A stretch of 64,000 nt of DNA from positions 62,001-126,000 of the forward strand of contig DATAZU010000017.1 in assembly GCA_036271875.1 (NCBI GenBank). The letters are read 5' to 3'. The stretch is from Galbitalea sp036271875 (lineage in GTDB: Bacteria; Actinomycetota; Actinomycetes; Actinomycetales; Microbacteriaceae). The notes below the pieces were generated by a model, which saw only the letters and a program-made list of their open reading frames with translations, made no database searches and was not told where the DNA came from. A program made the position numbers and the translations under genes. Positions 32,877 through 40,861 of the stretch are shown in pieces; within the stretch, counting starts at the first letter, position 1, and the number at the start of each line of letters is the position of its first letter.

Positions 32877-32879
32877 AGT
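32874..32879 (+). promoter_or_regulatory. -10 box of purine nucleoside phosphorylase gene
   Basis: TAAAGT contains the TAA stop of the SRPBCC gene and ends six bases before the ATG at 32886. The phosphorylase is thus probably leaderless and independent of the gene before it. Confidence 0.5.
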
Positions 32880-32885
32880 GGATGG

Positions 32886-33719
32886 ATGCCATCGCCGTCA
32901 GAAAACGTTCTGGACGACCCACAGGTTGATCCATTCGAAATCGCATCCCAGGCCGCATCCGAGATCGCGGAACGAACCGGAGTCCAATCCCACGACATCG
33001 CGCTGACGCTTGGCAGCGGATGGGCCAGGGCCGCTGACCTCATCGGCGCGACGACCGCGACGGTCCCGGCATCCGAAATCACGGGATTTAGCGCCCCCGC
33101 ACTGGCCGGCCACGTCGGCACAATCCGGTCGATCGAACTTCCGAACGGCAAGCGAGCACTTGTCATCGGAGCACGCACGCACTACTACGAGGGTCACGGC
33201 GTGCGGCGGGTCGTTCACAGCGTGCGGACCGCCGCGGCCACCGGCGCGAGGACGATGATCCTCACGAACGGCGCAGGCGGCATCCGTGAGACCTGGAAGC
33301 CGGGCTCACCCGTGCTCATCAGCGACCACATCAACCTCACCGCAGACTCACCGCTCGAGGGCGCGACCTTTGTCGACCTCACCGACCTGTACTCGGCGCG
33401 ACTGCGCGATCTCGCGCGAACGGTCGATCCCGGCCTCGACGAAGGTGTGTACGTGCAGTTCCGGGGACCGAACTACGAGACGCCGGCCGAGGTGCAGATG
33501 GCCAAGACCATGGGTGGTCACATCGTCGGCATGTCCACGGCGCTCGAAGCGATTGCAGCGCGTCAGTCCGGCATGGAGATCCTCGGGATGTCGCTCATCA
33601 CGAATCTGGCGGCGGGCATCCAGAAGACGCCGCTCAGCCACGAAGAGGTTGTCCAGGCTGGTAAGGATGCCGAGGCCGTGATCAGTGATCTGCTTGCCAG
33701 AATCGTGGAGCTGCTCTGA
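32886..33719 (+). CDS. Purine nucleoside phosphorylase
   Basis: A 277-residue trimeric-type phosphorylase that splits guanosine/inosine into base and (deoxy)ribose-1-phosphate. IALTLGSGWARAADLIG binds phosphate, and ARTHYYEGHGVRRVVHSVR, ILTNGAGGIRETWKPGSPVLISDHINL and YVQFRGPNYETPAEVQM are diagnostic. MSTALEAIAARQSGMEILGMSLITNLAAG completes the site. The gene overlaps the phosphosugar mutase by one base (TGATG), so the ribose-1-phosphate made here can be passed straight to it. Confidence 0.95.
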   Translation: MPSPSENVLDDPQVDPFEIASQAASEIAERTGVQSHDIALTLGSGWARAADLIGATTATVPASEITGFSAPALAGHVGTIRSIELPNGKRALVIGARTHYYEGHGVRRVVHSVRTAAATGARTMILTNGAGGIRETWKPGSPVLISDHINLTADSPLEGATFVDLTDLYSARLRDLARTVDPGLDEGVYVQFRGPNYETPAEVQMAKTMGGHIVGMSTALEAIAARQSGMEILGMSLITNLAAGIQKTPLSHEEVVQAGKDAEAVISDLLARIVELL

Positions 33720-35365
33720 TGAGCGAAAGCGAGACGCTTGCGGCGGCGAGGGCCTGGCTGGATCAGGATCCCGACGATGAAACACGAGACGAGCTCGGCG
33801 AACTGCTGAAGGACGCCGAGAGCGGCTCGGCCGAAGCGATGGCACAGCTCCACGACCGATTCGATCTCCGCCTCGAGTTCGGCACCGCAGGATTGCGCGG
33901 CGCAATCGGCGCCGGTCCGAACCGGATGAACCGCGTGCTCGTCAGCCAGGCCGCTGCGGGGCTCGCGGCATACCTGCTGAGCACGAGCACGGAGCCCTCC
34001 GTGGTGGTCGGCTACGACGGCCGCAAGAACTCCAGGGTCTTCGCCGAGGACACCGCAGAGATCATGGCGGGCGCCGGGGTTCGCGCCATCCTGCTTCCGC
34101 GTCTGCTCCCGACGCCGGTGCTCGCGTTTGCCGTTCGCCATCTCGACACGAGCGCGGGCGTCATGGTGACGGCCAGCCACAATCCGGGCACGGATAACGG
34201 CTACAAGGTCTATTTGGGCGGCGCGGACGCTGGCTCGCAGATCGTGCCGCCGACGGATGGACTAATCGCGACGGAGATCGAGAAGGTCGCGACGGGCGAT
34301 ATCCGCTCGCTTCCCCGGTCGCTCGAGTACGAGGTTGCGGGAGAGGACGTTGTGCACAGCTACGTCACGGAAACCGCCGCGGTTGGGTCGGCTTCGGCCC
34401 AGGTAAAGGTGGTCTACACGGCGATGCACGGCGTTGGATGGGAGACCGCACGGCGCGTCTTCCTCGCCGCCGGATTCGACGAGCCGACGGTCGTTTCGGA
34501 GCAGATCGAGCCGGATGCCGACTTCCCCACCGTCACGTTTCCCAACCCCGAAGAGCCCGGAGCGCTTGACCTTGCCTTCGACCGCGCGCGGGAGGTCGAG
34601 GCCGAACTCATCATCGCCAACGACCCCGATGCCGACCGGCTTGCCGTCGGCGTCCCCACCGCGGATGGCTGGCGTCGCCTCAGCGGAAACGAGGTCGGGT
34701 TGATGCTGGGCTGGCGTGCGGCCGGGCGGGCAACGTCCGGAACGCTCGCCTGTTCGATCGTCAGCAGTCCGGGCCTCGCCGCGGTTGCGGATGCCAAACG
34801 GCTCACGCACCTCGAGACGCTGACCGGCTTCAAGTGGATTTCGCGAGCGCCAGACCTCGTGTTCGGCTTCGAGGAGGCTCTCGGCTACCTCGTCGATCCC
34901 GATGTCGTGCGGGACAAAGACGGTATCTCCGCCGCAGTCGACCTGCTCGCGCTGGCTTCAGAACTCAAGGCCAATGGCAAGACGCTCGCCGACCACGCCG
35001 AGGATCTCGCGGGCCAACTCGGCGCCTTCGCATCCGCGCAGATCTCGCTGCGATTTTCGGACCTGTCGGAGATCCCGAGGCTCATGCAGAGGCTGCGATC
35101 CAAACCCCCAAAGAAGATCGGAGGCGTGGATGTGCGCGTCATCGATGACTTCGAGAACGGGTTCGGCGACTTCCCGCCGAACGACATCCTGAGAATGTGG
35201 ATGACCGACGGGTCGCGAATCGTGGTCCGTCCGAGCGGTACCGAGCCCAAGCTCAAGGTCTACATCGACTCGTCGAGCACCGACGGTGGCTCGAAAGAGC
35301 GGATGGCGGGCGCCGAGGCCAGGGTCGGGGCGCTGGATGCCGCAATGCGAGCCCTGCTCGCGTGA
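33719..35365 (+). CDS. Phosphosugar mutase (phosphoglucomutase/phosphopentomutase family)
   Basis: A 548-residue alpha-D-phosphohexomutase. The phosphoserine loop is MVTASHNPGTDNGYKVY, the metal loop NDPDADRLAVG, the sugar loop GFEEALGY and the phosphate-binding loop RPSGTEPKLKVY. The N-terminal helix start (ARAWLDQDPDDETRDEL) is of the PgcA/type-2 mutase kind. Direct coupling to the purine nucleoside phosphorylase gene suggests phosphopentomutase use, converting ribose-1-phosphate to ribose-5-phosphate; glucose-1-phosphate use is also possible. Confidence 0.93.
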   Translation: MSESETLAAARAWLDQDPDDETRDELGELLKDAESGSAEAMAQLHDRFDLRLEFGTAGLRGAIGAGPNRMNRVLVSQAAAGLAAYLLSTSTEPSVVVGYDGRKNSRVFAEDTAEIMAGAGVRAILLPRLLPTPVLAFAVRHLDTSAGVMVTASHNPGTDNGYKVYLGGADAGSQIVPPTDGLIATEIEKVATGDIRSLPRSLEYEVAGEDVVHSYVTETAAVGSASAQVKVVYTAMHGVGWETARRVFLAAGFDEPTVVSEQIEPDADFPTVTFPNPEEPGALDLAFDRAREVEAELIIANDPDADRLAVGVPTADGWRRLSGNEVGLMLGWRAAGRATSGTLACSIVSSPGLAAVADAKRLTHLETLTGFKWISRAPDLVFGFEEALGYLVDPDVVRDKDGISAAVDLLALASELKANGKTLADHAEDLAGQLGAFASAQISLRFSDLSEIPRLMQRLRSKPPKKIGGVDVRVIDDFENGFGDFPPNDILRMWMTDGSRIVVRPSGTEPKLKVYIDSSSTDGGSKERMAGAEARVGALDAAMRALLA

Positions 35366-35429
35366 GCGACTCGACACCCCGGGCACCCGACTTCGGTCGG
35401 ATACCTGCCGAACGTGATTCACTGACTCC

Positions 35430-35984
35430 ATGACTCGACGCGGGATTCTCATTGCTGGCGCCGCAGCACTCGCCTTTGCGATCGCCGAGGCCGCAGTTCT
35501 TCCCGCCACGATCACGGTGACCGCGAGTACCAACCCGCTCGGTCTGCTGGTCGCCCTATTCGGCGTGCTCTGCGCCGGGATTGCCGGGCGAGTGATCCTG
35601 GGCGTCCTCCGGGTTCACCGCTACTCCCGCGCCGGCATCCCCATCCTCGCCGCGATTTCGGGGCTGGCATTCGAATCTGCCGCCAGCAGCTGGCTGATCA
35701 GCCAGGACGTCGTGCTCGGTAGGCCGGCCGCTGGAATACCGGCATTCGTCGTCGTCGGTCTCATCATCGGCGCTGTCGCCTACCTCGCGGCCGCTTTCGT
35801 CTACGGTTTTGCTGCCACCGGTCAGGGCGTTCGCGTCGGGGCAAGGGTCGGGCTCCTGCTACTCCTGCTTCTCGCGGTTCTGCCATACCTCAACGTGCTC
35901 GGAGCTGTCGGCCTGATCATCACGGCCGTGGTTCGCAAGCCGGGAGCGCTGCCTACCCCAGGGCTTGCTGCAGCTTCCGAGTGA
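35430..35984 (+). CDS. Small four- or five-TM membrane protein, unknown function
   Basis: A 184-residue hydrophobic protein with five likely membrane segments (first ILIAGAAALAFAIAEAAVL, last LLLLLLLAVLPYLNVLGAVG). No family motif was recognised. It starts at an ATG 64 bases after the mutase gene and its last 32 bases overlap the end of the leftward PTS IIB gene. It may share the transcript of the phosphorylase-mutase pair. Confidence 0.65.
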   Translation: MTRRGILIAGAAALAFAIAEAAVLPATITVTASTNPLGLLVALFGVLCAGIAGRVILGVLRVHRYSRAGIPILAAISGLAFESAASSWLISQDVVLGRPAAGIPAFVVVGLIIGAVAYLAAAFVYGFAATGQGVRVGARVGLLLLLLLAVLPYLNVLGAVGLIITAVVRKPGALPTPGLAAASE

Positions 35985-36225
35985 GCTCGTCGGTGTCGAA
36001 ATAGTTTTCGACGACGATTACATCCGCATTGGTCTTGCCGATGTCCCCGAGAAATTCGGGGCTCGTCAGAATGATCTGAGCGTTGGCAGCATCCGTCGCA
36101 AGCGTCGTCAGATGGGCGGCACTGACATCCGCGCTGATGCCCAGTCGCGCCAGCACGCGTTCCGCGTTCACCTTGAGGATTCCGCTGGATCCGATGCCCG
36201 CTCCACAGATCGCGACGATCTTCAT
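35953..36225 (-). CDS. PTS IIB component (ascorbate/lactose-type fold)
   Basis: A 90-residue protein with the phosphorylatable Cys7 in IVAICGAGIGSSGILKVN, the P-loop-like start of small IIB proteins of the SgaB/GatB group. The rest is a compact Rossmann-like domain (AQIILTSPEF, ADVIVVENYFD). It would accept a phosphate from the IIA protein encoded upstream (ATGA overlap, 36222-36225). No IIC permease is present in this window, so either a distant permease is used or the pair has a regulatory job. Confidence 0.85.
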   Translation of the reverse strand: MKIVAICGAGIGSSGILKVNAERVLARLGISADVSAAHLTTLATDAANAQIILTSPEFLGDIGKTNADVIVVENYFDTDELTRKLQQALG

Positions 36226-36665
36226 GAGCCCCCCAGAATGCGCTTCACGTCGTCCACCGAGGTCGCTGCCGCCAGGTCGCTGATCGCACTCGAGTCATTG
36301 AAGACGTTGGCCAACTCGGCGACCAGAGCGATCTGCGCCTCGGCCGACACCACGGCGAGGGCAACGATAACCGTCACCGGGTCGTTGTATGGATGCCCGA
36401 AATCGACGGGACGGCTCAGTGTCACAACCGCGATGCCGTCCCTCAGAACGGCGGGGCCGGGGCGCGCGTGGGCGAGGGCGAGACCCGGCGCGATGACCAC
36501 GTAAGGACCGTGCTCCTCGATCATCCTGATCATCTCGTCCGAGTACTCTGGGCTCGCAAAACCGGATGCCGTGAGTACGCCTCCGGCTGCACGGACGGCG
36601 CCGCGCCAGTCGTCGACCGCGATCTTGAGCGCGATCGCTTCCGGCGGCAGATCGGGCAGCGCCAT
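36222..36665 (-). CDS. PTS IIA component (mannitol/Ntr/ascorbate type)
   Basis: A 147-residue single-domain IIA protein. His66 in VVIAPGLALAHARPGPAVL matches the phosphorylated His of this family, and the helix GGVLTASGFASPEYSDEMIRMI precedes it. VVTLSRPVDFGHPYNDPVTVIVALA follows. The ATG directly abuts the adenosine deaminase stop with no gap, and the stop overlaps the IIB start, so all three genes look like one operon. The link to purine nucleoside catabolism is unusual for a sugar PTS. Confidence 0.87.
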   Translation of the reverse strand: MALPDLPPEAIALKIAVDDWRGAVRAAGGVLTASGFASPEYSDEMIRMIEEHGPYVVIAPGLALAHARPGPAVLRDGIAVVTLSRPVDFGHPYNDPVTVIVALAVVSAEAQIALVAELANVFNDSSAISDLAAATSVDDVKRILGGS

Positions 36666-37787
36666 TCAGACCCGCCCGAAGCCCTGAAGGATGCGGTTCG
36701 TGAGCTCTTCGCGATCCTCGTAGGAGAGGAACGCTCCCGCGGCCGCGTTCAGTTGGAACACCTCGATGTCTGCCATGTCGTAGCCGAACGTCTCGGAGAG
36801 AATCGCGAGCTCCCGGCTGAGTGACGTGTTGCTCATCAGGCGGTTGTCGGTGTTGACCGTTACAGCAAAACCGAGCTGGTAGAGCAGGTCGAAGGGGTGA
36901 TCGATCATGTCGTCGCCCCACTGCTCGATGGTGCCCGTCTGCAGATTGGACGAGGGGGATGTCTCGAGGACGATTTCGCGGTCCTTCACCCACTGCGCGA
37001 CCGGGCCGAGGGCGACGAAGCTACTCTCCTCATCCTCGCGTTCGAGCACAATGTCTTCGGCGATTCGCACGCCGTGCCCGAGACGCATCGCGCGACCATC
37101 GAACAGCGCGCTCTCGATGCTCGCGAGGCCGGCGGCCTCTCCCGCGTGCACGGTGCACGGCATGTATTCGCGAGCGAGGTAGTCGAAAGCTTCGCGCAGG
37201 TTGGACGGCGGGAAGCCGTTCTCTGGGCCGGCGATATCGAATCCGACGACCCCGCGATCACGGTGCCGAACCGCGAGCTGCGCGATTTCGAGACCGCGGT
37301 CGAGGTGGCGCATCGCGCTCACCAGTTGGCCAACCCGGATGTCGTGGCCCGCAGCTCGCAGCTCCCTCACGCCGGCGTCAAGACCGGCCTGCACCGCTTC
37401 GACCGCATCGTCGAGGGAGAGCCCGCCCTTTAGGTGCTGCTCGGGCGCCCAGCGAATCTCCCCGTAAATGACGCCGTCCGCACCGAGGTCCTGAACGAAT
37501 TCCCGGGCGACCCGGTGCAGGTTATCCGCGGTCTGCATGACTGCGATCGTGAGATCGAAGGTCTTCAGGTAATCGACCAGATCGCCGGAGTCACAACTCT
37601 CGTCGAACCAGTCCTGCAGTGCCTCCGGATCGCCGGCGGGCATTTCGAGGCCGATGGCGTCGGCAAGCTCGAGAATCGTGTCGGTGCGCAGACCTCCGTC
37701 GAGGTGATCGTGCAACGAGACCTTCGGGAGGTCCACGATGTTCGTGCCGTCGATCGGAAGAATAAAGTCGGCACCGGAAGAACTCAT
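36666..37787 (-). CDS. Adenosine deaminase
   Basis: A 373-residue zinc hydrolase converting adenosine to inosine. PKVSLHDHLDGGLRTDTIL holds the HxH zinc ligands (HDH), YGEIRWAPEQHL and TVHAGEAAGLASIESAL carry the third His and the catalytic Glu, and LGHGVRIAEDI and VTVNTDNRLMSNTSLSREL complete the active site. The product inosine can be split by the phosphorylase at 32.9 kb. TAGATT lies seven bases before the ATG. The operon continues into PTS IIA and IIB. Confidence 0.94.
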   Translation of the reverse strand: MSSSGADFILPIDGTNIVDLPKVSLHDHLDGGLRTDTILELADAIGLEMPAGDPEALQDWFDESCDSGDLVDYLKTFDLTIAVMQTADNLHRVAREFVQDLGADGVIYGEIRWAPEQHLKGGLSLDDAVEAVQAGLDAGVRELRAAGHDIRVGQLVSAMRHLDRGLEIAQLAVRHRDRGVVGFDIAGPENGFPPSNLREAFDYLAREYMPCTVHAGEAAGLASIESALFDGRAMRLGHGVRIAEDIVLEREDEESSFVALGPVAQWVKDREIVLETSPSSNLQTGTIEQWGDDMIDHPFDLLYQLGFAVTVNTDNRLMSNTSLSRELAILSETFGYDMADIEVFQLNAAAGAFLSYEDREELTNRILQGFGRV

Positions 37788-37794
37788 AGAGGCA

Positions 37795-37800
37795 AATCTA
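37795..37800 (-). promoter_or_regulatory. -10 box of adenosine deaminase-PTS operon
   Basis: TAGATT on the minus strand ends seven bases before the ATG at 37787. This promoter sits right after the IclR-type regulator gene. Confidence 0.5.
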
Positions 37801-37808
37801 CCGGTGGG

Positions 37809-38501
37809 TCAGCCCGACACTCCCAGCAGACGGCCAGCAATTGCGCGAGCAGTTTGCGTGGTCGCGGCAATGACATCCTCGACGCTCGTTGCGCTGAACG
37901 AAGTCGCAACGTAGGGAACAGTGAGCGCGGCGACGGTCGTACCCGCGACATCCGATATCCCGGCGACGACGTCCGTTATGCCGGCCTGCAGTGCGTCGGC
38001 TCGACTGAGATAGCCGTCGCGGGCAATGGGGCTTCCCAGTCCGCTCGTGAGTACGGCGCCGGACGCGGTGGTCTCGATCGGAAAGGTCGCCCCGATGCGC
38101 ACCCGGTAGCCGAAATCGGCTGGCGACTCGACCTGCGCGATGATGCGCACGCGGTCCTCGTCGAGCACGCTGAGATTGCACGACTGCGCGACGCGTTCAG
38201 ACAGCTCGCGCATCGGACCAATGGCGACCGCGATCAAACCACGGAGCGGTGGATGCTGGTGCGCCAGGTCGAATAGCCGCATCGACAGTCCGTAGATGCC
38301 GGACTGGCGGTCGCGATAAATGTAGCCGCGTTTCTCCAGCGTGGCTAACACTCGAAAAATCTGGCTGACCGTGCGACCGACCGCATCCGCGATCTCGGTC
38401 TGGGTAAGGCCGCTGGCCTCGTTCGCGAGCAGTTCGAGAATGTCCAGACCCTTGTCCAGGGCCGGCGCGGAGTACTCGCGCGACTCGGCGCGAGGAGTCA
38501 C
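37809..38501 (-). CDS. IclR family transcriptional regulator
   Basis: A 230-residue regulator. An N-terminal winged helix-turn-helix (ALDKGLDILELLANEASGLTQTEIADAVGRTVSQIFRVLATLEKRGYI) is followed by the IclR effector domain, with FDLAHQHPPLRGL and the TTASGAVLTSG ligand-site segment. The GTG start overlaps the stop of the SAH-hydrolase-like gene (GTGA), so it is made together with that protein. It probably controls this operon and perhaps the adenosine deaminase operon beside it; the effector may be a nucleoside or a related compound. Confidence 0.9.
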   Translation of the reverse strand: MTPRAESREYSAPALDKGLDILELLANEASGLTQTEIADAVGRTVSQIFRVLATLEKRGYIYRDRQSGIYGLSMRLFDLAHQHPPLRGLIAVAIGPMRELSERVAQSCNLSVLDEDRVRIIAQVESPADFGYRVRIGATFPIETTASGAVLTSGLGSPIARDGYLSRADALQAGITDVVAGISDVAGTTVAALTVPYVATSFSATSVEDVIAATTQTARAIAGRLLGVSG

Positions 38502-39673
38502 TCGGTCGCCGCCATCGCCCGCAACATCCTTCGCGCGATCTCGCGATCGATGTCGTCCGGTACGGCCTGGGCACCCGGCTGGAGCGTTGCCGCCGCGGTT
38601 GCGACGCGCTCGAGGGAAAGGGACTGCAGCAGGAATCCGAGATCCATCGACTCCAGCGAGTTTCCCTTCGGTTCGCGGCCGGCAAGGTTGACCATGCGGC
38701 CGCCCGCCAGCAGGATGACGTGTTTGCCATTCGGCAGCTCGATGCGCTCGATCGCGTCGTCCAGCTCACGTCTCGACGTTGCGGATGCGTAGAGTGCGGC
38801 CGTATCGATCTCCCACGGGAAGTGGCCGGCGTTTGCCAGGACGGTGCCGTTGCCGAGCCGATCAAACAAGTCCGGCGTGAGGATATTTGGCTGCCCGGTC
38901 GCCGTGATGAGAACTTCAGCCCACGGCGTCAGGCTGCCCAGCTCGTCGACGCGATAGCCATCCATGGCCGCCTCAAATGCCTTGAGCTCGTCGATCTCGG
39001 CGACAGCGACCTTGCCGCCCATCGCGCGGAGGTAGTGCGCGATTCCGCGTCCGCACCAGCCGTAGCCGGCGACCACGAAGCGACGACCCGGGATACGCAG
39101 ATTTGTGATGCGCATGATGCTCTCGACGACGGATTGTCCGACGGCGTGCTTGTTCTCGCCGATCGCCTTGAGCAGGCTGTCGTTGATCACAATGATGGGA
39201 AACGGGATGCGACCGGCGAGCTCGCCGCGGAGGCGGTTCCCACCGGATGTGGTCTCTTCGGTGCCGCCGAGGACGGACGCGCTGGTCCCCCGTTCGACGA
39301 CACCCGCGGCGAGGTCGGCACCGTTGTCGAGCAGGATGGTCGGCTGGGCATCCAGAACGGATGCGATGTTCGCGTGGTGCCGATCGAGGGCGTCATCGCG
39401 CGCCCCGAACACGGTCATCCCCTGCTCTCGCAGGAACGCGACGATGTCGTCCTGGGTCGAGCCATGGTTGCCTGTCGCGACGATCTCGGCGCCTCCGGCC
39501 TGCAGCACCTCAAGCAGCACGGCGGTCTTGGGCTCGAGGTGGAGCGACATCCCGATGCGATGCCCGCTGAGGGGTTTTCGCTCGGTGAACTCGATGCGCG
39601 CCTGGGTAAGGAGCGGCATCCGCGACCGGATCCATTCGATACGCGCGGCGCCGTGCTCGGCAGGGGTGACCAT
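38498..39673 (-). CDS. Divergent S-adenosylhomocysteine hydrolase-like protein
   Basis: A 391-residue relative of SAH hydrolase. It keeps MSLHLEPKTAVLLEVL, NHGSTQDDIVAFL, ILLDNGADLAAG, GGTEETTSGGNRL, Lys169, the NAD site GYGWCGRG and NAGHFPWEID. Differences from the well-studied enzyme are Glu173 in the place of the catalytic Asp (human Asp190), Val178 in the place of human Cys195, and no C-terminal Lys/Tyr extension (human KPDHYRY). It is also shorter than the usual 430-480 residues. It may act on a related thioether nucleoside such as S-inosylhomocysteine, which would suit the adenosine deaminase nearby. This is inference. Confidence 0.82.
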   Translation of the reverse strand: MVTPAEHGAARIEWIRSRMPLLTQARIEFTERKPLSGHRIGMSLHLEPKTAVLLEVLQAGGAEIVATGNHGSTQDDIVAFLREQGMTVFGARDDALDRHHANIASVLDAQPTILLDNGADLAAGVVERGTSASVLGGTEETTSGGNRLRGELAGRIPFPIIVINDSLLKAIGENKHAVGQSVVESIMRITNLRIPGRRFVVAGYGWCGRGIAHYLRAMGGKVAVAEIDELKAFEAAMDGYRVDELGSLTPWAEVLITATGQPNILTPDLFDRLGNGTVLANAGHFPWEIDTAALYASATSRRELDDAIERIELPNGKHVILLAGGRMVNLAGREPKGNSLESMDLGFLLQSLSLERVATAAATLQPGAQAVPDDIDREIARRMLRAMAATE

Positions 39674-39683
39674 GCGCCCAGTA

Positions 39684-39712
39684 TTTCATATACGAGACTA
39701 ACTTTCATATAC
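39684..39712. promoter_or_regulatory. Two TTTCATATAC direct repeats upstream of SAHH-like gene (candidate operator)
   Basis: TTTCATATAC occurs at 39684-39693 and 39703-39712, within the first 40 bases before the SAHH-like start. The AT-rich repeats stand out against the local GC-rich sequence, and the next gene in the operon is an IclR regulator, so autoregulation is plausible. Confidence 0.45.
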
Positions 39713-39717
39713 AAACT

Positions 39718-39781
39718 CCGTGAGAGGGCCCAATCGACCCATAATTCCGGGCGTTTTACGGTCGATTGGGACCTTTCACGG
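39718..39781. repeat. Long palindrome, copy 1 (upstream of DUF559-type gene)
   Basis: Arms of 22 bases (39718-39739 and 39760-39781) pair with two mismatches, one of them a G-T wobble. The arm core GTGAGAGG.CCCAATCGACC is shared with copy 2 at 40795-40857. The loop is 20 bases. It stands about 100 bases before the gene that copy 2 closes. Confidence 0.8.
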
Positions 39782-39879
39782 GATGTCGACCCGTCCCGCA
39801 CATGTTCGAGGTAGATCGCTAGTTTCCCTGAGATGCGAAGTTTGCTCGATGCGTAGCTGACTTCGGCGATCATCGAGCG

Positions 39880-40800
39880 ATGAAGTCCGGAACGCCACTC
39901 CCCTCGGCCCTTCCCACTGAGGGCTTCGCAGTGCGCGACGCGCTGGCAAGTGGGGCAAGTAGGTCGCGGCTGCGCGGTCACGACCTCGAGGCTCCGTACT
40001 GGGGCGTTCGTGCGGGCGCCGGCACCACGTTGGATGAAGCAGCAAAGGCGACGGCCTTCCTATCGCGGACCACACCATCAGCGATCGTCTCTCACTTCAG
40101 CGCTGCCAAGCTGTGGGGGATGCCGCTACCGCCGCGCTGGAGTAGCGACGAACGGTTGCACGTTTCGGTACCGCCCGACACACGCGCCTCAAAGGCGCGG
40201 GGTGTGGCCGGTCATCACGTCGCCCTCCACCCGACGGATGCGGTTCGAAGAGACGGTGTGCGCCTAACCTCCCAGGCGAGAACCTTGTGCGACCTGTCCG
40301 GCTACCTGCAAGAGGAGGATCTTCTGGCTATTGCCGACTACTGCCTCTGGTGGCGACGCGAGGACGCGGACCGGCTGTCGGCAAACGACATCTATGTGGC
40401 GATTAATCGGCATCCAACCAAACGAGGGATAGCTCGACTCCGAGCAATCGCCCCGCTGGCAAGTGACCGCGCAGACTCGGCGCCGGAGTCAAAGATCAGA
40501 TACCGAATCCATGCAGCGGGATTACCGACGCCGGCGGTGAACATCGAGCTATTCGACGCTAAGGGAGGGTTCCTGGCGATGCCGGACCTGGTCTATCCGA
40601 GGTTTTCGATGGCCCTGGACTACGAAGGTGACCATCATCGGACAGACGCTGCACAGTGGGAGAAGGACATCCATCGTGTTCCCCGGCTGCAGGACGCGGG
40701 CTGGCACCACACTCGAATCTCGAGGTCAGACCTGCGCGACTCCGGCGACTTCCTGGCACGTCTCGCGCGCAACCTGAGGAATCGAGGCTGGACCCCGTGA
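39880..40800 (+). CDS. AbiEi-like / DUF559-type protein flanked by palindromes
   Basis: A 306-residue protein of the same broad class as the gene at 29.3 kb. The N-terminal part VRDALASGASRSRLRGHDLEA is a winged helix, the middle part HFSAAKLWGMPLPPRW...LHVSVPP is AbiEi-like, and SQARTLCDLSGYLQEEDLLAIADYCL follows. The C-terminal part has PDLVYPRFSMALDYEGDHHRTD, the D...ExD core of a Vsr-like fold, then WEKDIHRVPRLQDAGWHHTRIS. Function is unknown: a nuclease, or an antitoxin-like regulator. No partner gene is adjacent. The TGA stop lies inside the left arm of palindrome copy 2, and copy 1 stands upstream. Confidence 0.75.
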   Translation: MKSGTPLPSALPTEGFAVRDALASGASRSRLRGHDLEAPYWGVRAGAGTTLDEAAKATAFLSRTTPSAIVSHFSAAKLWGMPLPPRWSSDERLHVSVPPDTRASKARGVAGHHVALHPTDAVRRDGVRLTSQARTLCDLSGYLQEEDLLAIADYCLWWRREDADRLSANDIYVAINRHPTKRGIARLRAIAPLASDRADSAPESKIRYRIHAAGLPTPAVNIELFDAKGGFLAMPDLVYPRFSMALDYEGDHHRTDAAQWEKDIHRVPRLQDAGWHHTRISRSDLRDSGDFLARLARNLRNRGWTP

Positions 40801-40857
40801 GAGGTCCCAATCGACCCTAAAGTGTCGACTTTATGGGTCGATTGGGACCTCTCACGG
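40795..40857. repeat. Long palindrome, copy 2 (also terminator between convergent genes)
   Basis: Perfect 23-base arms (40795-40817 and 40835-40857) enclose an inner TAAAG/CTTTA stem (40818-40822 with 40829-40833) and one unpaired T. The hairpin is followed by AGTTTTA on the plus strand, so it can also stop transcription between the DUF559-type gene and deoA. Its arms are nearly those of copy 1. Confidence 0.88.
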
Positions 40858-40861
40858 AGTT

